From Nocardia abscessus (GTDB taxonomy: Bacteria; Actinomycetota; Actinomycetes; Mycobacteriales; Mycobacteriaceae), in contig NZ_JADLQO010000006.1 of the NCBI RefSeq assembly GCF_015477775.1, forward strand, positions 124,001 through 188,000: a stretch of 64,000 nucleotides of DNA, read 5' to 3'. Under the pieces are notes generated by a model. It was not told where the DNA came from. It saw only the letters and a program-made list of their open reading frames with translations, and searched no databases. This document shows positions 35,261-43,882 of the stretch, piece by piece. Each line of letters starts with the position of its first letter. Position 1 is the stretch's first letter. A program made the translations under genes and the position numbers.

Positions 35261-36399
35261 CGGCTGCTTCCTCTCGGTAGTCCGAGCAGCCGCTCGGCGA
35301 TGATGTTGCGCTGGATCTCGTTGGTGCCCGCGTAGATCGGGCCGGACAGCGCGAACAGGTAACCGTCGGTCCACGGCCCGGAACGCTCCGCGGACGCGCC
35401 GAGCACCTCGAGCGCGGTCTCGTGCATGGCGATATCGAGCTCGGACCAGAACACCTTGGTGATCGAGGATTCCGCGCCCAGCTTGCCGCCCTCGTTCAGC
35501 CGGGTGACCGTGCCGAAGGTGTGCAGCCGGTAGGCCTCGCTGCCGATCCAGGCGTCCACCACCGCGTCGCGCTGGGCGGTGTTGTCCTGCTCGCCTGCCT
35601 CGCGCCACAGCTCGATCAGCCGCTGCGCGGTGGCGCTGAACCGGCCGGGGCTGCGCAGCGAGAGGCCGCGTTCGTTGCTGGAGGTGCTCATCGCCACGCG
35701 CCAGCCCTCGCCGGGCGCGCCGATCACGTCGCGGTCGGGCACGAACACGTCGTCGAGGAAGATCTCCGCGAAGCCGGGCTCACCGTCGAGTTGCGGGATC
35801 GGGCGCACGGATACGCCGTCGGCGGTCAAGGGGAACATCACGTAGGTGAGGCCCTTGTGCCGCTCGGCCTCGGGATCGCTGCGGAACAGGCCGAAGGCCC
35901 AGTCGGCGAAGGCGGCGCGCGAGCTCCACGTCTTCTGGCCGCTCAGCACCCAGCCGCCGCTGGTGCGCCGTGCGGTCGAGCGGATACCGGCCAGGTCGCT
36001 GCCCGCTTCCGGCTCGGACCAGGCCTGCGCCCAGATGTCGTCGCCGCGGGCCATCCGCGGCATGATCCGCTCCAGCTGTTCGGGTGTGCCGTGTTCGAAA
36101 AGCGTCGGCGCCAGCAGGAATATGCCGTTCTGGCTGACCCGCCCCGGCGCGCCCGCCGCGTAGTACTCCTGCTCGAACAGCACCCATTCCAGCAGCGATG
36201 CGTCGCGCCCGCCGAATTCCTCCGGCCAGGAGACCACCGAGAGCCGGGCGTCGGCGAGGGTGCGCTCCCACGCGCGGTGCGCTTCGAATCCCGCTTTCGT
36301 GTCCATCGAGGGCAGTGGTTTCGCGGGTTTGTTCGCGGCCAGGAATTCGCGGACCTCCCGCTGGAATTCCTGGGTCGCCTGGTCGAGATCCAGATCCAC
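35257..36399 (-). CDS. fadE31: Acyl-CoA dehydrogenase FadE31-like
   Basis: A 380-residue acyl-CoA dehydrogenase with full-length features: WPEEFGGRDASLLEWVLFEQEY, WAQAWSEPEAGSDLAGIRSTA, GQKTWSSRAAFADWAF and C-terminal IYAGTNEIQRNIIAERLLGLPRG, which holds flavin and partner contacts. The length fits mycobacterial FadE31 (about 377). GTG 36399 shares a base with the echA stop. Family certain, FadE number by operon position. Confidence 0.83.
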   Translation of the reverse strand: MDLDLDQATQEFQREVREFLAANKPAKPLPSMDTKAGFEAHRAWERTLADARLSVVSWPEEFGGRDASLLEWVLFEQEYYAAGAPGRVSQNGIFLLAPTLFEHGTPEQLERIMPRMARGDDIWAQAWSEPEAGSDLAGIRSTARRTSGGWVLSGQKTWSSRAAFADWAFGLFRSDPEAERHKGLTYVMFPLTADGVSVRPIPQLDGEPGFAEIFLDDVFVPDRDVIGAPGEGWRVAMSTSSNERGLSLRSPGRFSATAQRLIELWREAGEQDNTAQRDAVVDAWIGSEAYRLHTFGTVTRLNEGGKLGAESSITKVFWSELDIAMHETALEVLGASAERSGPWTDGYLFALSGPIYAGTNEIQRNIIAERLLGLPRGSSR

Positions 36400-37304
36400 T
36401 ACGTCGTTCCGTTCTGTTCTGCGGTGCTCGCGGAAGCCTTCATCGACTTGGCGTTCATGCCGCCGAGCGAATCGGCGCCGACTTCGGCGTTGTGCGCGTG
36501 CGCGAAGTGGTGCAGGCCGAAGACCGAGTCCATGCCCGACCGCATGCCCATCAGGTCCTCGGCCTGGTTGACCGCCTTCTTGGTCAGCGCGAGACCGAAT
36601 TGCGGCATCGTGGCGATCTTCTCGGCCAGCGCCAGCGTCTCGGCCTCCAGTTCGGCGCGCGGCACCACCCGGTTGACCATGCCCCACTCCTTGGCCTGCG
36701 CGGCGCCGAACCGGTCACCGGTGAACAGGAACTCCTTGGCCGCGCGCGGACCCATCACCCACGGGTGCGCGAAGTACTCGACGCCCGGAATGCCCATGCG
36801 GACCACCGGATCGGAGAAGAACGCGTCGTCGGAGGCGATGATCAGATCGCACACCCAGGCCAGCATGAGCCCGCCCGCGATACAGGCGCCCTGCACCATG
36901 GCGATGGTCGGCTTGGGAATCTCCCGCCAGCGCCTGCACATGCCGAGGTAGACCTCGAGTTCCCGGGCGAAGCGCTGATCGCCACCTGCCCGGTCCACGT
37001 GGTCCCACCACAGCGCGGCCTTGTTCGGGTACCGCACGTGGTGGTCGCGGCCGGGCGTGCCGATGTCGTGCCCGGCGCTGAAGTGTTTCCCGTTGCCCGC
37101 CAGCACGATCACCCCGACCTCGGGGTCCTGCACGGCGCGCTCGAAGGCCGCGTCGAGCGCGTAGGTCATCACCGAGTTCTGCGCGTTGCGGTAGTCCGGC
37201 CGGTTCAGCGTGACGATCGCGACGCGACCGCGCCGCTCGTAGGTGACGACCTCACCCTCGTCCGGGATCGCCGGACCTTCGTCCGGGGTTGCCGGTTCCG
37301 ACAT
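36399..37304 (-). CDS. Enoyl-CoA hydratase in the fadD3 operon
   Basis: A 301-residue crotonase-fold protein: GNGKHFSAGHDIG gives the first oxyanion loop, VQGACIAGGLMLAWVCDLIIASDDAFFSDPVVRMG the second. The length is about 40 residues more than usual because of an insert with RDHHVRYPNKAALWWDHVDRAGGD after the first loop. It lies between fadD3 and fadE31, where Mycobacterium tuberculosis has no hydratase; the substrate is presumably a HIP-derived enoyl-CoA. TAATG overlap with fadD3. Confidence 0.82.
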   Translation of the reverse strand: MSEPATPDEGPAIPDEGEVVTYERRGRVAIVTLNRPDYRNAQNSVMTYALDAAFERAVQDPEVGVIVLAGNGKHFSAGHDIGTPGRDHHVRYPNKAALWWDHVDRAGGDQRFARELEVYLGMCRRWREIPKPTIAMVQGACIAGGLMLAWVCDLIIASDDAFFSDPVVRMGIPGVEYFAHPWVMGPRAAKEFLFTGDRFGAAQAKEWGMVNRVVPRAELEAETLALAEKIATMPQFGLALTKKAVNQAEDLMGMRSGMDSVFGLHHFAHAHNAEVGADSLGGMNAKSMKASASTAEQNGTT

Positions 37305-38857
37305 TACGACTTCTCCTCACGTAGTTGACGCTTGAGCACTTTCCCGGCGGCGCTGTAGGGCAGCTGATCGCGGAATTCGATGAACCGCGGCACCTTGAAG
37401 TTGGCCAGCACGGTGCCCGCGTGGGCGAGCACCTGGTCCGCGGTGAGGGCCGAGCCGGGCTTGCGCACCACGTACGCCTTGCCCACCTCGCCCATCCTGG
37501 TGTCGGGCACGCCGATCACCGCGGACTCGGCCACGCCGTCCAGCCGGGCCAATGCCTGTTCGACCTCGGCGGGATAGACGTTGAAACCGCCGGAGATGTA
37601 CATGTCCTTGAGCCGGTCGGTGATCTTCAGGTAGCCGCGGTCGTCGACCGTGCCGATGTCACCGGTGTGCAGCCAGCCGTCGGCGTCGATCGTCTCCGCG
37701 GTGCTGTCCGGATCGTCCAGGTACCCGAGCATCACGTTCGGTCCGCGCAGCAGGACCTCACCCGCCGCGCCGATGCGCAGTTCGAAGTCCGCGATCGGCC
37801 TGCCACAGGTGTTCGCGATGGTCTCGGCGTCGTCCTCGACGCGGCACATGGTGCCGAAACCCGCGCTCTCGGACAGGCCGTAGGCGGTGATCACGACGTC
37901 GAAGGCCAGTTCCGAGCGCATCCGCTCGATCAGCACCACCGGCACCGTCGCCGCGCCGGTGACGGCCACCCGCAGCGAACTCAGGTCGAACTCGGCGCGG
38001 CGCGGGAAGTCCAGGATCGTCTGGTAGATGGTCGGGGGGCCGGGCAGCACGGTGACCTTCTCCGCGCCGATCAGCCGCATCGTCTCCGGCACGTCGAAGG
38101 TGGCCTGCGGGATGATCGTGGCACCGGTGACCAGGCAGGCGAGGATGCCCGCTTTGTAACCGAAGTTGTGGAAGAACGGGTTCACCACCAGGTACCGGTC
38201 GTCGCCGCGCAACGTGGCGCATTCGGCCCAGGCGCGCACCACCGACAGCGCCTGCCGGTGCGCGACCAGGGTGCCCTTGCTGCGGCCGGTGGTGCCGGAG
38301 GTGAACAGGATGTCGGACAGGTCGTCCGGACGCACCGACTCGGCGCGCTTCTGCGCGTCGGCCGCGGTCACCTGCTCGGCGACGGTCGCGAGTTCCGACC
38401 AGTCCAGCGCGGCGATGTCGGTGTTCTCCGTGCCCGGTTCGGCCGGGATCACCACCACCGTATCGATGGCCAGGTCCGGCGCCGTCGTGCGCAGTTCGGC
38501 GAGCCGGTCGCGGCCGAGGAAGGGTCCCGCGATGAACAGCGCCTTCGCGTGCACCCGCCCGAGCACGTCCGCGGCCTCGTCGGCCACGTAGCGGGTGTTC
38601 AGCGGCACCAGTGCCGCGCCCGCGTAGTGCGCGGCCAGCGCGGCGATCACCCAGTGGTGGGTATTCGGCGCCCACATGGCCACGCGGTCGCCGGTCCGCA
38701 CGCCGCGTGCGATGAGCGCTCGCGCGACCTCCTGGACCGCCTCGAGCAGCCCGGCCCAGTCCAGCCGGACCTCGCCGTCGGCGATAGCGGGGGCGTCGCC
38801 GAAGGTCCGAGCGGCGTGGTGCAGTGCCATCGGTGTCGTCTGTGCAGGGGTTGTCAC
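37304..38857 (-). CDS. fadD3: HIP-CoA ligase FadD3
   Basis: A 517-residue acyl-CoA ligase of the ANL family. AMP-binding motif FTSGTTGRSKGTLVAHR, A5-type YGLSESAG, A7 LHTGDIGTVDDRGYLKITDRLKDMYISGGFNVYP, and A10 lysine in PYSAAGKVLKRQLREE. FadD3 activates HIP, the propanoate-bearing C/D ring remnant, the first step of the KstR2 regulon. GTG 38857 is 46 bases from a perfect KstR2 operator, and the diverging gene is fadE30, both supporting FadD3 over other FadD proteins. Confidence 0.87.
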   Translation of the reverse strand: MTTPAQTTPMALHHAARTFGDAPAIADGEVRLDWAGLLEAVQEVARALIARGVRTGDRVAMWAPNTHHWVIAALAAHYAGAALVPLNTRYVADEAADVLGRVHAKALFIAGPFLGRDRLAELRTTAPDLAIDTVVVIPAEPGTENTDIAALDWSELATVAEQVTAADAQKRAESVRPDDLSDILFTSGTTGRSKGTLVAHRQALSVVRAWAECATLRGDDRYLVVNPFFHNFGYKAGILACLVTGATIIPQATFDVPETMRLIGAEKVTVLPGPPTIYQTILDFPRRAEFDLSSLRVAVTGAATVPVVLIERMRSELAFDVVITAYGLSESAGFGTMCRVEDDAETIANTCGRPIADFELRIGAAGEVLLRGPNVMLGYLDDPDSTAETIDADGWLHTGDIGTVDDRGYLKITDRLKDMYISGGFNVYPAEVEQALARLDGVAESAVIGVPDTRMGEVGKAYVVRKPGSALTADQVLAHAGTVLANFKVPRFIEFRDQLPYSAAGKVLKRQLREEKS

Positions 38858-38902
38858 GGTTGTCCTTACCGTCCGCGAGCCACTTATGCGAGTGCTCTAC
38901 AA

Positions 38903-38916
38903 AGCAAGTGCTTGGT
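38903..38916. promoter_or_regulatory. KstR2 operator between fadD3 and fadE30
   Basis: AGCAAGTGCTTGGT matches the published KstR2 motif AnCAAGnnCTTGnT at all fixed positions. It is the single operator of the divergent fadD3 and fadE30 promoters, 16 bases from the fadE30 start. Confidence 0.85.
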
Positions 38917-38932
38917 AGGTTATCCTACCGGC

Positions 38933-40150
38933 GTGGGTGCGATCCAGACCTCAGAATCCGATACCGCCGCGCCGGACGGGCGGTTTTCCGCCGCACAGGA
39001 CGAGCGATTCGCCGCCGACGTGCGCGAGTGGCTGGAGGAGAACCTCAACGGCGAATTCCGCGAGCTGCGCGGCCTCGGCGGTCCCGGCCGCGAACACGAG
39101 GCGTTCGACGAACGCCTGGCCTGGGACCGGCACTTGGCCGCGGCGGGGTGGACCTGCCTGGGCTGGCCGAAGGAGTACGGCGGCCGCGAGGCCACGGTGC
39201 GCCAGCAGGTGATCTTCCACGAGGAGTACGCCAAGGCCGACGCGCCCGCGCGGGTGTCGCACGTCGGCGAGGAATTGCTCGGCCCGACCCTGCTCGCCTT
39301 CGGCACGCAGGCCCAGAAGGACCGGTTCCTGCCCGGCATCCGCAATGTCAGCGAACTGTGGTGCCAGGGGTACTCGGAACCCGGGGCGGGCTCCGACCTG
39401 GCCGCCATCACCACCGCCGCGCACCTGGACGGCGACGAGTGGTCGATCAACGGGCAGAAGATCTGGACCTCGCTGGCGCACGTCGCGGACTGGTGCTTCG
39501 TCATCGCCCGCACCGAGCGCGGGTCCGCCAGGCACAAGGGCCTGTCCTACCTGCTGGTTCCGATGAAGCAGCCGGGCGTCGACGTGCGCCCGATCATCCA
39601 GCTGACCGGGACCTCGGAGTTCAACGAAGTCTTCTTCGACAATGCCCGCACTGCGGCCGACCTGGTGGTCGGCGAGCCGGGTGACGGGTGGCGCATCGCC
39701 ATGGGCACGCTCACCTTCGAGCGCGGCATCTCCACCCTGGGCCAGCAGATCCGGTTCGCCCGCGAGCTGGCCGACATCGAGGCGCTGGCCCGCCGCACCG
39801 GCGCGGCCGACGACCCGCTGATCGCCGACCGGATCGACCGGGCCTGGGTCGGGCTGCGCGTCCTGCGCGCGCACGCCATGCGCACGATGGAGGGCGCGGG
39901 CGTGGACGACGGCGCGGGCCAGGCCTCGGTGGCGAAACTGCTGTGGGCCAACTGGCATCGCGGGCTCGGCGAGCTGGCCATGGCGGTGCTCGGCGCTCGC
40001 GGCCTGGTGGCGGGCGAGGACGATCTCAACGAATGGCAGCGGCTGTATCTGTTCACCCGCGCCGACACCATCTACGGAGGTTCGAACGAAGTGCAGCGCA
40101 ACATCATCGCCGAGCGGGTGCTCGGCCTACCGCGCGAGGCTCGCCCGTGA
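38933..40150 (+). CDS. fadE30: Acyl-CoA dehydrogenase FadE30
   Basis: A 405-residue acyl-CoA dehydrogenase with WPKEYGGREATVRQQVIFHEEY, CQGYSEPGAGSDLAAI, GQKIWTSLAHVADWCF and IYGGSNEVQRNIIAERVLGLP. FadE30 acts on a HIP-CoA derivative early in rings C/D degradation. GTG 38933 is the only in-frame start that matches the N-terminus. It overlaps ipdF by GTGA. The neighbours (KstR2 box, ipdF, kstR2) fix the identity. Confidence 0.87.
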   Translation: MGAIQTSESDTAAPDGRFSAAQDERFAADVREWLEENLNGEFRELRGLGGPGREHEAFDERLAWDRHLAAAGWTCLGWPKEYGGREATVRQQVIFHEEYAKADAPARVSHVGEELLGPTLLAFGTQAQKDRFLPGIRNVSELWCQGYSEPGAGSDLAAITTAAHLDGDEWSINGQKIWTSLAHVADWCFVIARTERGSARHKGLSYLLVPMKQPGVDVRPIIQLTGTSEFNEVFFDNARTAADLVVGEPGDGWRIAMGTLTFERGISTLGQQIRFARELADIEALARRTGAADDPLIADRIDRAWVGLRVLRAHAMRTMEGAGVDDGAGQASVAKLLWANWHRGLGELAMAVLGARGLVAGEDDLNEWQRLYLFTRADTIYGGSNEVQRNIIAERVLGLPREARP

Positions 40151-40962
40151 CGTCCGGGGCCGGCCGTCCGGCGCCGCTGTCGGTCGCCCCCGCGCCCGTC
40201 GCGGGGCACGGCCTGCTGACCGGCCGCACCGCCGTGATCACCGCGGCCGCGGGCACCGGCATCGGCTCGGCCACCGCGCGCAGGCTGCTGGCCGAGGGCG
40301 CGGACGTGGTGGTCTCCGACTGGCACGAGCGGCGGCTGGCGGAGACCGCGACCGAGCTGGCCGCCGAGTTCCCGGACCGGCGGGTCGCCTCGATCGCGTG
40401 CGACGTGCAGAGCACCGAACAGGTGAACGCGCTGGTGCGCGGCGCTGCCGAGGCCGTCGGCCGGATCGACGTCATGGTCAACAACGCCGGTCTGGGCGGT
40501 GAGACGCCCGTGGTCGACATGACCGACGAGCAGTGGGACCGCGTCCTCGACATCACCCTCAACGGCACCTTCCGCTGCACGCGTGCCGCGCTGGGCTACT
40601 TCCGCGAGGCGGGCCACGGCGGCGTGATCGTGAACAACGCCAGCGTGCTCGGCTGGCGCGCACAGTACGGCCAGGCGCACTACGCCGCCGCCAAGGCGGG
40701 CGTGATGGCGTTGACCAGGTGCAGCGCGGTCGAGGCCGCCGAACTCGGCGTCCGGATCAACGCGGTGGCTCCGAGCATCGCCAGGCACGCGTTCCTGGAC
40801 AAGGTCAGTTCGACCGAGTTGCTGGACCGGCTGTCGGAACGGGAGGCGTTCGGCCGCGCGGCCGAGCCGTGGGAGGTCGCCGCGACGATCGCCATGCTGG
40901 CCAGTGACTACACCACCTACCTGACCGGCGAGGTGGTCTCGATCAGCAGCCAGCGCGCCTGA
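40147..40962 (+). CDS. ipdF: Short-chain dehydrogenase IpdF (Rv3559c-like)
   Basis: A 271-residue SDR: AVITAAAGTGIGSATARRLL (a variant of TGxxxGIG), NNAGLGG, catalytic S in NNASVLGW with Y-x3-K in QAHYAAAKAG, and AVAPSIARHAFLDK. IpdF oxidises 5-hydroxy-HIP-CoA. GTG 40147 overlaps the fadE30 stop as GTGA, so the two are co-translated. It ends with a hairpin 18 bases downstream. Confidence 0.85.
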   Translation: MTSGAGRPAPLSVAPAPVAGHGLLTGRTAVITAAAGTGIGSATARRLLAEGADVVVSDWHERRLAETATELAAEFPDRRVASIACDVQSTEQVNALVRGAAEAVGRIDVMVNNAGLGGETPVVDMTDEQWDRVLDITLNGTFRCTRAALGYFREAGHGGVIVNNASVLGWRAQYGQAHYAAAKAGVMALTRCSAVEAAELGVRINAVAPSIARHAFLDKVSSTELLDRLSEREAFGRAAEPWEVAATIAMLASDYTTYLTGEVVSISSQRA

Positions 40963-40979
40963 GCCACACGGTTTTCCGG

Positions 40980-41009
40980 GCTCGTCCGCTCTCTGGCGGG
41001 CGGACGAGC
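40980..41009 (+). terminator. Terminator after fadE30-ipdF
   Basis: Perfect 10-base stem GCTCGTCCGC / GCGGACGAGC with a ten-base loop, 17 bases after the ipdF stop. It separates this operon from the hypothetical gene and kstR2. Confidence 0.65.
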
Positions 41010-41161
41010 GCACCCGGCGACCGCCGAGCAGCCGCTTGTTCGACTGTTCGGGACGGGCCTCGCGCGCCGTATTGCGATCGCCTTCTCGCATCGCGCACCC
41101 TGCGCAAAATGGGCGGCTGATCAGCTGGAAAAGCGCGAGCAGGAGGCCGCCGAGGTGTGCC

Positions 41162-41935
41162 ATGCTGGATGAGATCGGATCCGCGCTCTTCAAGGGGGCG
41201 ATGGCTATGGGCCTGGATCGCCCACCTGCCCGCGAACAACTGGAACTCGACGTGGTGCGCGAAGTCGTGCTGGCCAGGCGACGACTGGACAGCCTCGTGC
41301 TCTCGGCGCTCACCCTCGGCGCCGAGCTCATCGAGCACACCTCCGTCCGCACGGTCGCCACGGCCGCCGTGCGCATTCTCGAGCAACACGCCGTCGACGA
41401 GGGCGAGGTCGCTCGCGACCCGCGCGGCGCGCTACGGGCCGATCTGGCGCGCGACCGCGATCGCGCCCGCCGCATCGGGCTCAGCGCCGAGGGCGCCGAC
41501 ACCGAACAGGAGCGCCGCAGACAGCGTCAAACGGCTCTGCTGTGTGAGGTGCGCGCGGATCTGCTCGCGGTGGTCGCCAAATGCCGGAAGTTCCGCTTCG
41601 ATCGGGTGACTTTCGCGGACGAGATCGCGCAGGGGCTGTGCGCGGCCACCGACAAGCTGGTGATCGGCGCCGATATGGACACCTATCACGCCTGGCAGCG
41701 CGGCATGGTGCTCAAGCTGATCGAGGAGCCGGTGCGGGGCGGGCCACCACGGGTGATGGCCACGGTGGACGCGGGCCCTGACCGCGGTCAGCTCACCGTC
41801 GAGTGGGACAGCTGCGAACGTCGTCTGGCGCTCGTCGCGCGGATGGCACGGGCAGGCGTCTCGCCGGTGGTCATCTGTGATCGCCTGCTCGCCGACCTCT
41901 CCGTCTCGTCGCCGCTGCGCTACTCGGCCCGATAA
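41162..41935 (+). CDS. Hypothetical protein upstream of kstR2
   Basis: A 257-residue, mostly helical protein of unknown family. The middle is highly charged (RDRDRARRIGLSAEGADTEQERRRQRQTALLCEVRADL), and the end GQLTVEWDSCERRLALVARMARAG is amphipathic; no signal peptide or membrane span. ATG 41162 has AGGAGG and GAGG upstream. It lies between the ipdF terminator and the kstR2 operator. No such gene is known there in mycobacteria, so it may be unrelated to steroids. Confidence 0.62.
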   Translation: MLDEIGSALFKGAMAMGLDRPPAREQLELDVVREVVLARRRLDSLVLSALTLGAELIEHTSVRTVATAAVRILEQHAVDEGEVARDPRGALRADLARDRDRARRIGLSAEGADTEQERRRQRQTALLCEVRADLLAVVAKCRKFRFDRVTFADEIAQGLCAATDKLVIGADMDTYHAWQRGMVLKLIEEPVRGGPPRVMATVDAGPDRGQLTVEWDSCERRLALVARMARAGVSPVVICDRLLADLSVSSPLRYSAR

Positions 41936-41941
41936 TGCTGC

Positions 41942-41958
41942 CCAAGCAAATGCTTGGT
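41942..41958. promoter_or_regulatory. KstR2-like operator upstream of kstR2
   Basis: Perfect palindrome CCAAGCA-AA-TGCTTGG (41942-41957). The overlapping AGCAAATGCTTGGT (41945-41958) matches AnCAAGnnCTTGnT with one mismatch. It lies 14 bases before the kstR2 GTG, consistent with autorepression. A -10-like TATGAT follows at once. Confidence 0.72.
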
Positions 41959-41972
41959 TGTATGATGGCCGT

Positions 41973-42581
41973 GTGACCGCACCAGACGCCTCCAAATCAG
42001 CACGGCGCAGCGAGTTGCTCGCTATGGCGGCCGAATTGTTCGCCGAGCGGGGATTGCGCGCCACCACAGTGCGTGACATCGCCGACGCGGCCGGAATCCT
42101 ATCGGGCAGCCTCTATCACCACTTCGACTCCAAGGAGTCGATGGTGGACGAGATCCTGCGCGGATTCCTCGACGACCTGTTCGGCCGCTACCGCGAGATC
42201 GTCGCCTCCGGGCTGAGTTCGCGAGACACCTTGGAAGCCTTGGTGCTCGCGTCCTACGAGTCGTTCGACCGCTGGCACGCCGCGGTGGCGATCTACCAGG
42301 CCGAGGCGAAGCGGCTGCGCGCCTCGGAGCGGTTCACCTACATCGCCGACTACAACCGCGAATTCCGCGAGCTGTGGCACCGGGTGCTCACCAACGGCGT
42401 CCAGGACGGCAGCTTCCGGGCGGAACTCGACGTCGAACTGGCCTACCGGTTCCTGCGCGACACGGTGTGGGTGGCGGTGCGGTGGTACCAGCCGGGTGGC
42501 TCCATCACCGTCGAGAACCTCGCCAAGCAGTACCTGACCATCGTGCTCGACGGGCTCACCGTCCCCGAGCGCACCACGTAG
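41973..42581 (+). CDS. kstR2: TetR family repressor KstR2
   Basis: A 202-residue TetR regulator: RRSELLAMAAELFAERGLRATTVRDIADAAGILSGSLYHHFDSKESMVDEIL is the DNA-binding domain. It has the length and context (between ipdF and fadA6) of mycobacterial KstR2, which binds HIP-CoA and controls ring C/D genes. The start is GTG 41973. Near-consensus operators at this gene, at fadE30/fadD3 and at echA20/SDR support the assignment. Confidence 0.88.
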   Translation: MTAPDASKSARRSELLAMAAELFAERGLRATTVRDIADAAGILSGSLYHHFDSKESMVDEILRGFLDDLFGRYREIVASGLSSRDTLEALVLASYESFDRWHAAVAIYQAEAKRLRASERFTYIADYNREFRELWHRVLTNGVQDGSFRAELDVELAYRFLRDTVWVAVRWYQPGGSITVENLAKQYLTIVLDGLTVPERTT

Positions 42582-42591
42582 GAGTCCTCAC

Positions 42592-43785
42592 ATGTCAGCA
42601 CCTTCCACGTCCCGCCGTCCGTATGCCCCGCTGCGGGACGCCTACGTGATCGATGCGGTACGCACACCGGTCGGCAAGCGCGGCGGTGCGCTGGCGGGCG
42701 TGCACCCGGCCGATCTGGGTGCGGCCGCGCTGCGCGGCCTGCTGGACCGCGGCCCGATCGACCCGGGCGTCGTGGACGACGTCATCGTCGGTTGCGTCGA
42801 CAACGTCGGCCCGCAGGCGGGCAACATCGGCCGCACCATGTGGCTGACCGCCGGATACCCCGAAGAGGTTCCCGGCGTCACGGTGGACCGCCAGTGCGGG
42901 TCGAGCCAGCAGGCCATCAACTTCGGCGCGCAGGCCATCATGAGCGGCACCGCCGAGGTCATCGTCGCAGGCGGTGTGCAGAACATGAGCGCCATCCCGA
43001 TCTCCGCGGCCATGCTCGCCGGCAAGGAGTACGGTTTCGACTCCCCGTTCGTCGGCGCTCAGGGCTGGGACCACCGCTACGGCACCGGCGAGGTGACGCA
43101 GTTCCGCGCGGCCCAGCTGATCGCCGAGAAGTGGGGCATCAGCAGGGAAGAGATGGAGCGCTGGGCGCTGCGCAGCCACGAGCGGGCCCGCGACGCGATC
43201 AAGAACGGCCGCTTCGACAACGAGATCGTTCCGGTCGGCGACTTCGGGATCGACCAGGGGCCGCGCGAGACCAGCCTGGAGAAGATGGCGTCGTTGCCGC
43301 CGCTGGCCGAGGGCAGCCCGCTCACCGCCGCGGTGGCCAGCCAGATCTCCGACGGCGCCAGCGCCACCCTGCTCGCTTCGGAGTGGGCAGTCCAGGAGTA
43401 CGGGTTGACGCCGCGAGCGCGCATCCACCACGTGAGTGCGCGCGGCGCGGACCCGATCTTCATGCTCACCGCTCCCATTCCGGCGACCAAGTGGGCGCTG
43501 GAGAAGTCCGGTCTCACCATCGACGACATCGACGTCATCGAGATCAACGAGGCGTTCGCGCCCGTGGTGCTGGCCTGGTTGAAGGAGACCGGGGCCGACC
43601 CGGAGAAGGTCAACGTCAACGGCGGCGCCATCGCCCTCGGCCACCCGCTCGGGGCCACCGGCGCAAAGCTTTTCGCGACGCTGCTCAACGAGCTCGAGCG
43701 GATCGAGGGCCGTTACGGCCTGCTCACCATCTGCGAGGGCGGCGGCACGGCCAACGCGACCATCATCGAGCGCCTGCCCCGCTGA
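42592..43785 (+). CDS. fadA6: Thiolase FadA6
   Basis: A 397-residue degradative thiolase. Acylated cysteine C102 in DRQCGSSQQA, His in NVNGGAIALGHPLGATG, and the second cysteine in TICEGGGTANA. FadA6 carries out thiolysis in rings C/D degradation. ATG 42592 lies 10 bases after kstR2 with AGGAG; the pair forms the autoregulated kstR2-fadA6 operon. It ends with a strong hairpin. Confidence 0.88.
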   Translation: MSAPSTSRRPYAPLRDAYVIDAVRTPVGKRGGALAGVHPADLGAAALRGLLDRGPIDPGVVDDVIVGCVDNVGPQAGNIGRTMWLTAGYPEEVPGVTVDRQCGSSQQAINFGAQAIMSGTAEVIVAGGVQNMSAIPISAAMLAGKEYGFDSPFVGAQGWDHRYGTGEVTQFRAAQLIAEKWGISREEMERWALRSHERARDAIKNGRFDNEIVPVGDFGIDQGPRETSLEKMASLPPLAEGSPLTAAVASQISDGASATLLASEWAVQEYGLTPRARIHHVSARGADPIFMLTAPIPATKWALEKSGLTIDDIDVIEINEAFAPVVLAWLKETGADPEKVNVNGGAIALGHPLGATGAKLFATLLNELERIEGRYGLLTICEGGGTANATIIERLPR

Positions 43786-43793
43786 CCGGCGAC

Positions 43794-43835
43794 GAGCGGC
43801 ACGTCGGCGAGATCGAGTCGTCCGACGTGCCGCTC
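43794..43835 (+). terminator. Terminator after fadA6
   Basis: Perfect 14-base stem GAGCGGCACGTCGG / CCGACGTGCCGCTC with a 14-base loop, eight bases after the fadA6 stop. It also marks the border between the steroid genes and the accessory ESX block. Confidence 0.75.
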
Positions 43836-43882
43836 GGCACGCATTGTCGGTCTTCGACGCCGCACGCGGGGCCGGGTTCAGT

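Noticed and set aside
37325..40150. 941-codon plus-strand frame
   Set aside because: First half is antisense to fadD3; the FadE30 start is GTG 38933.
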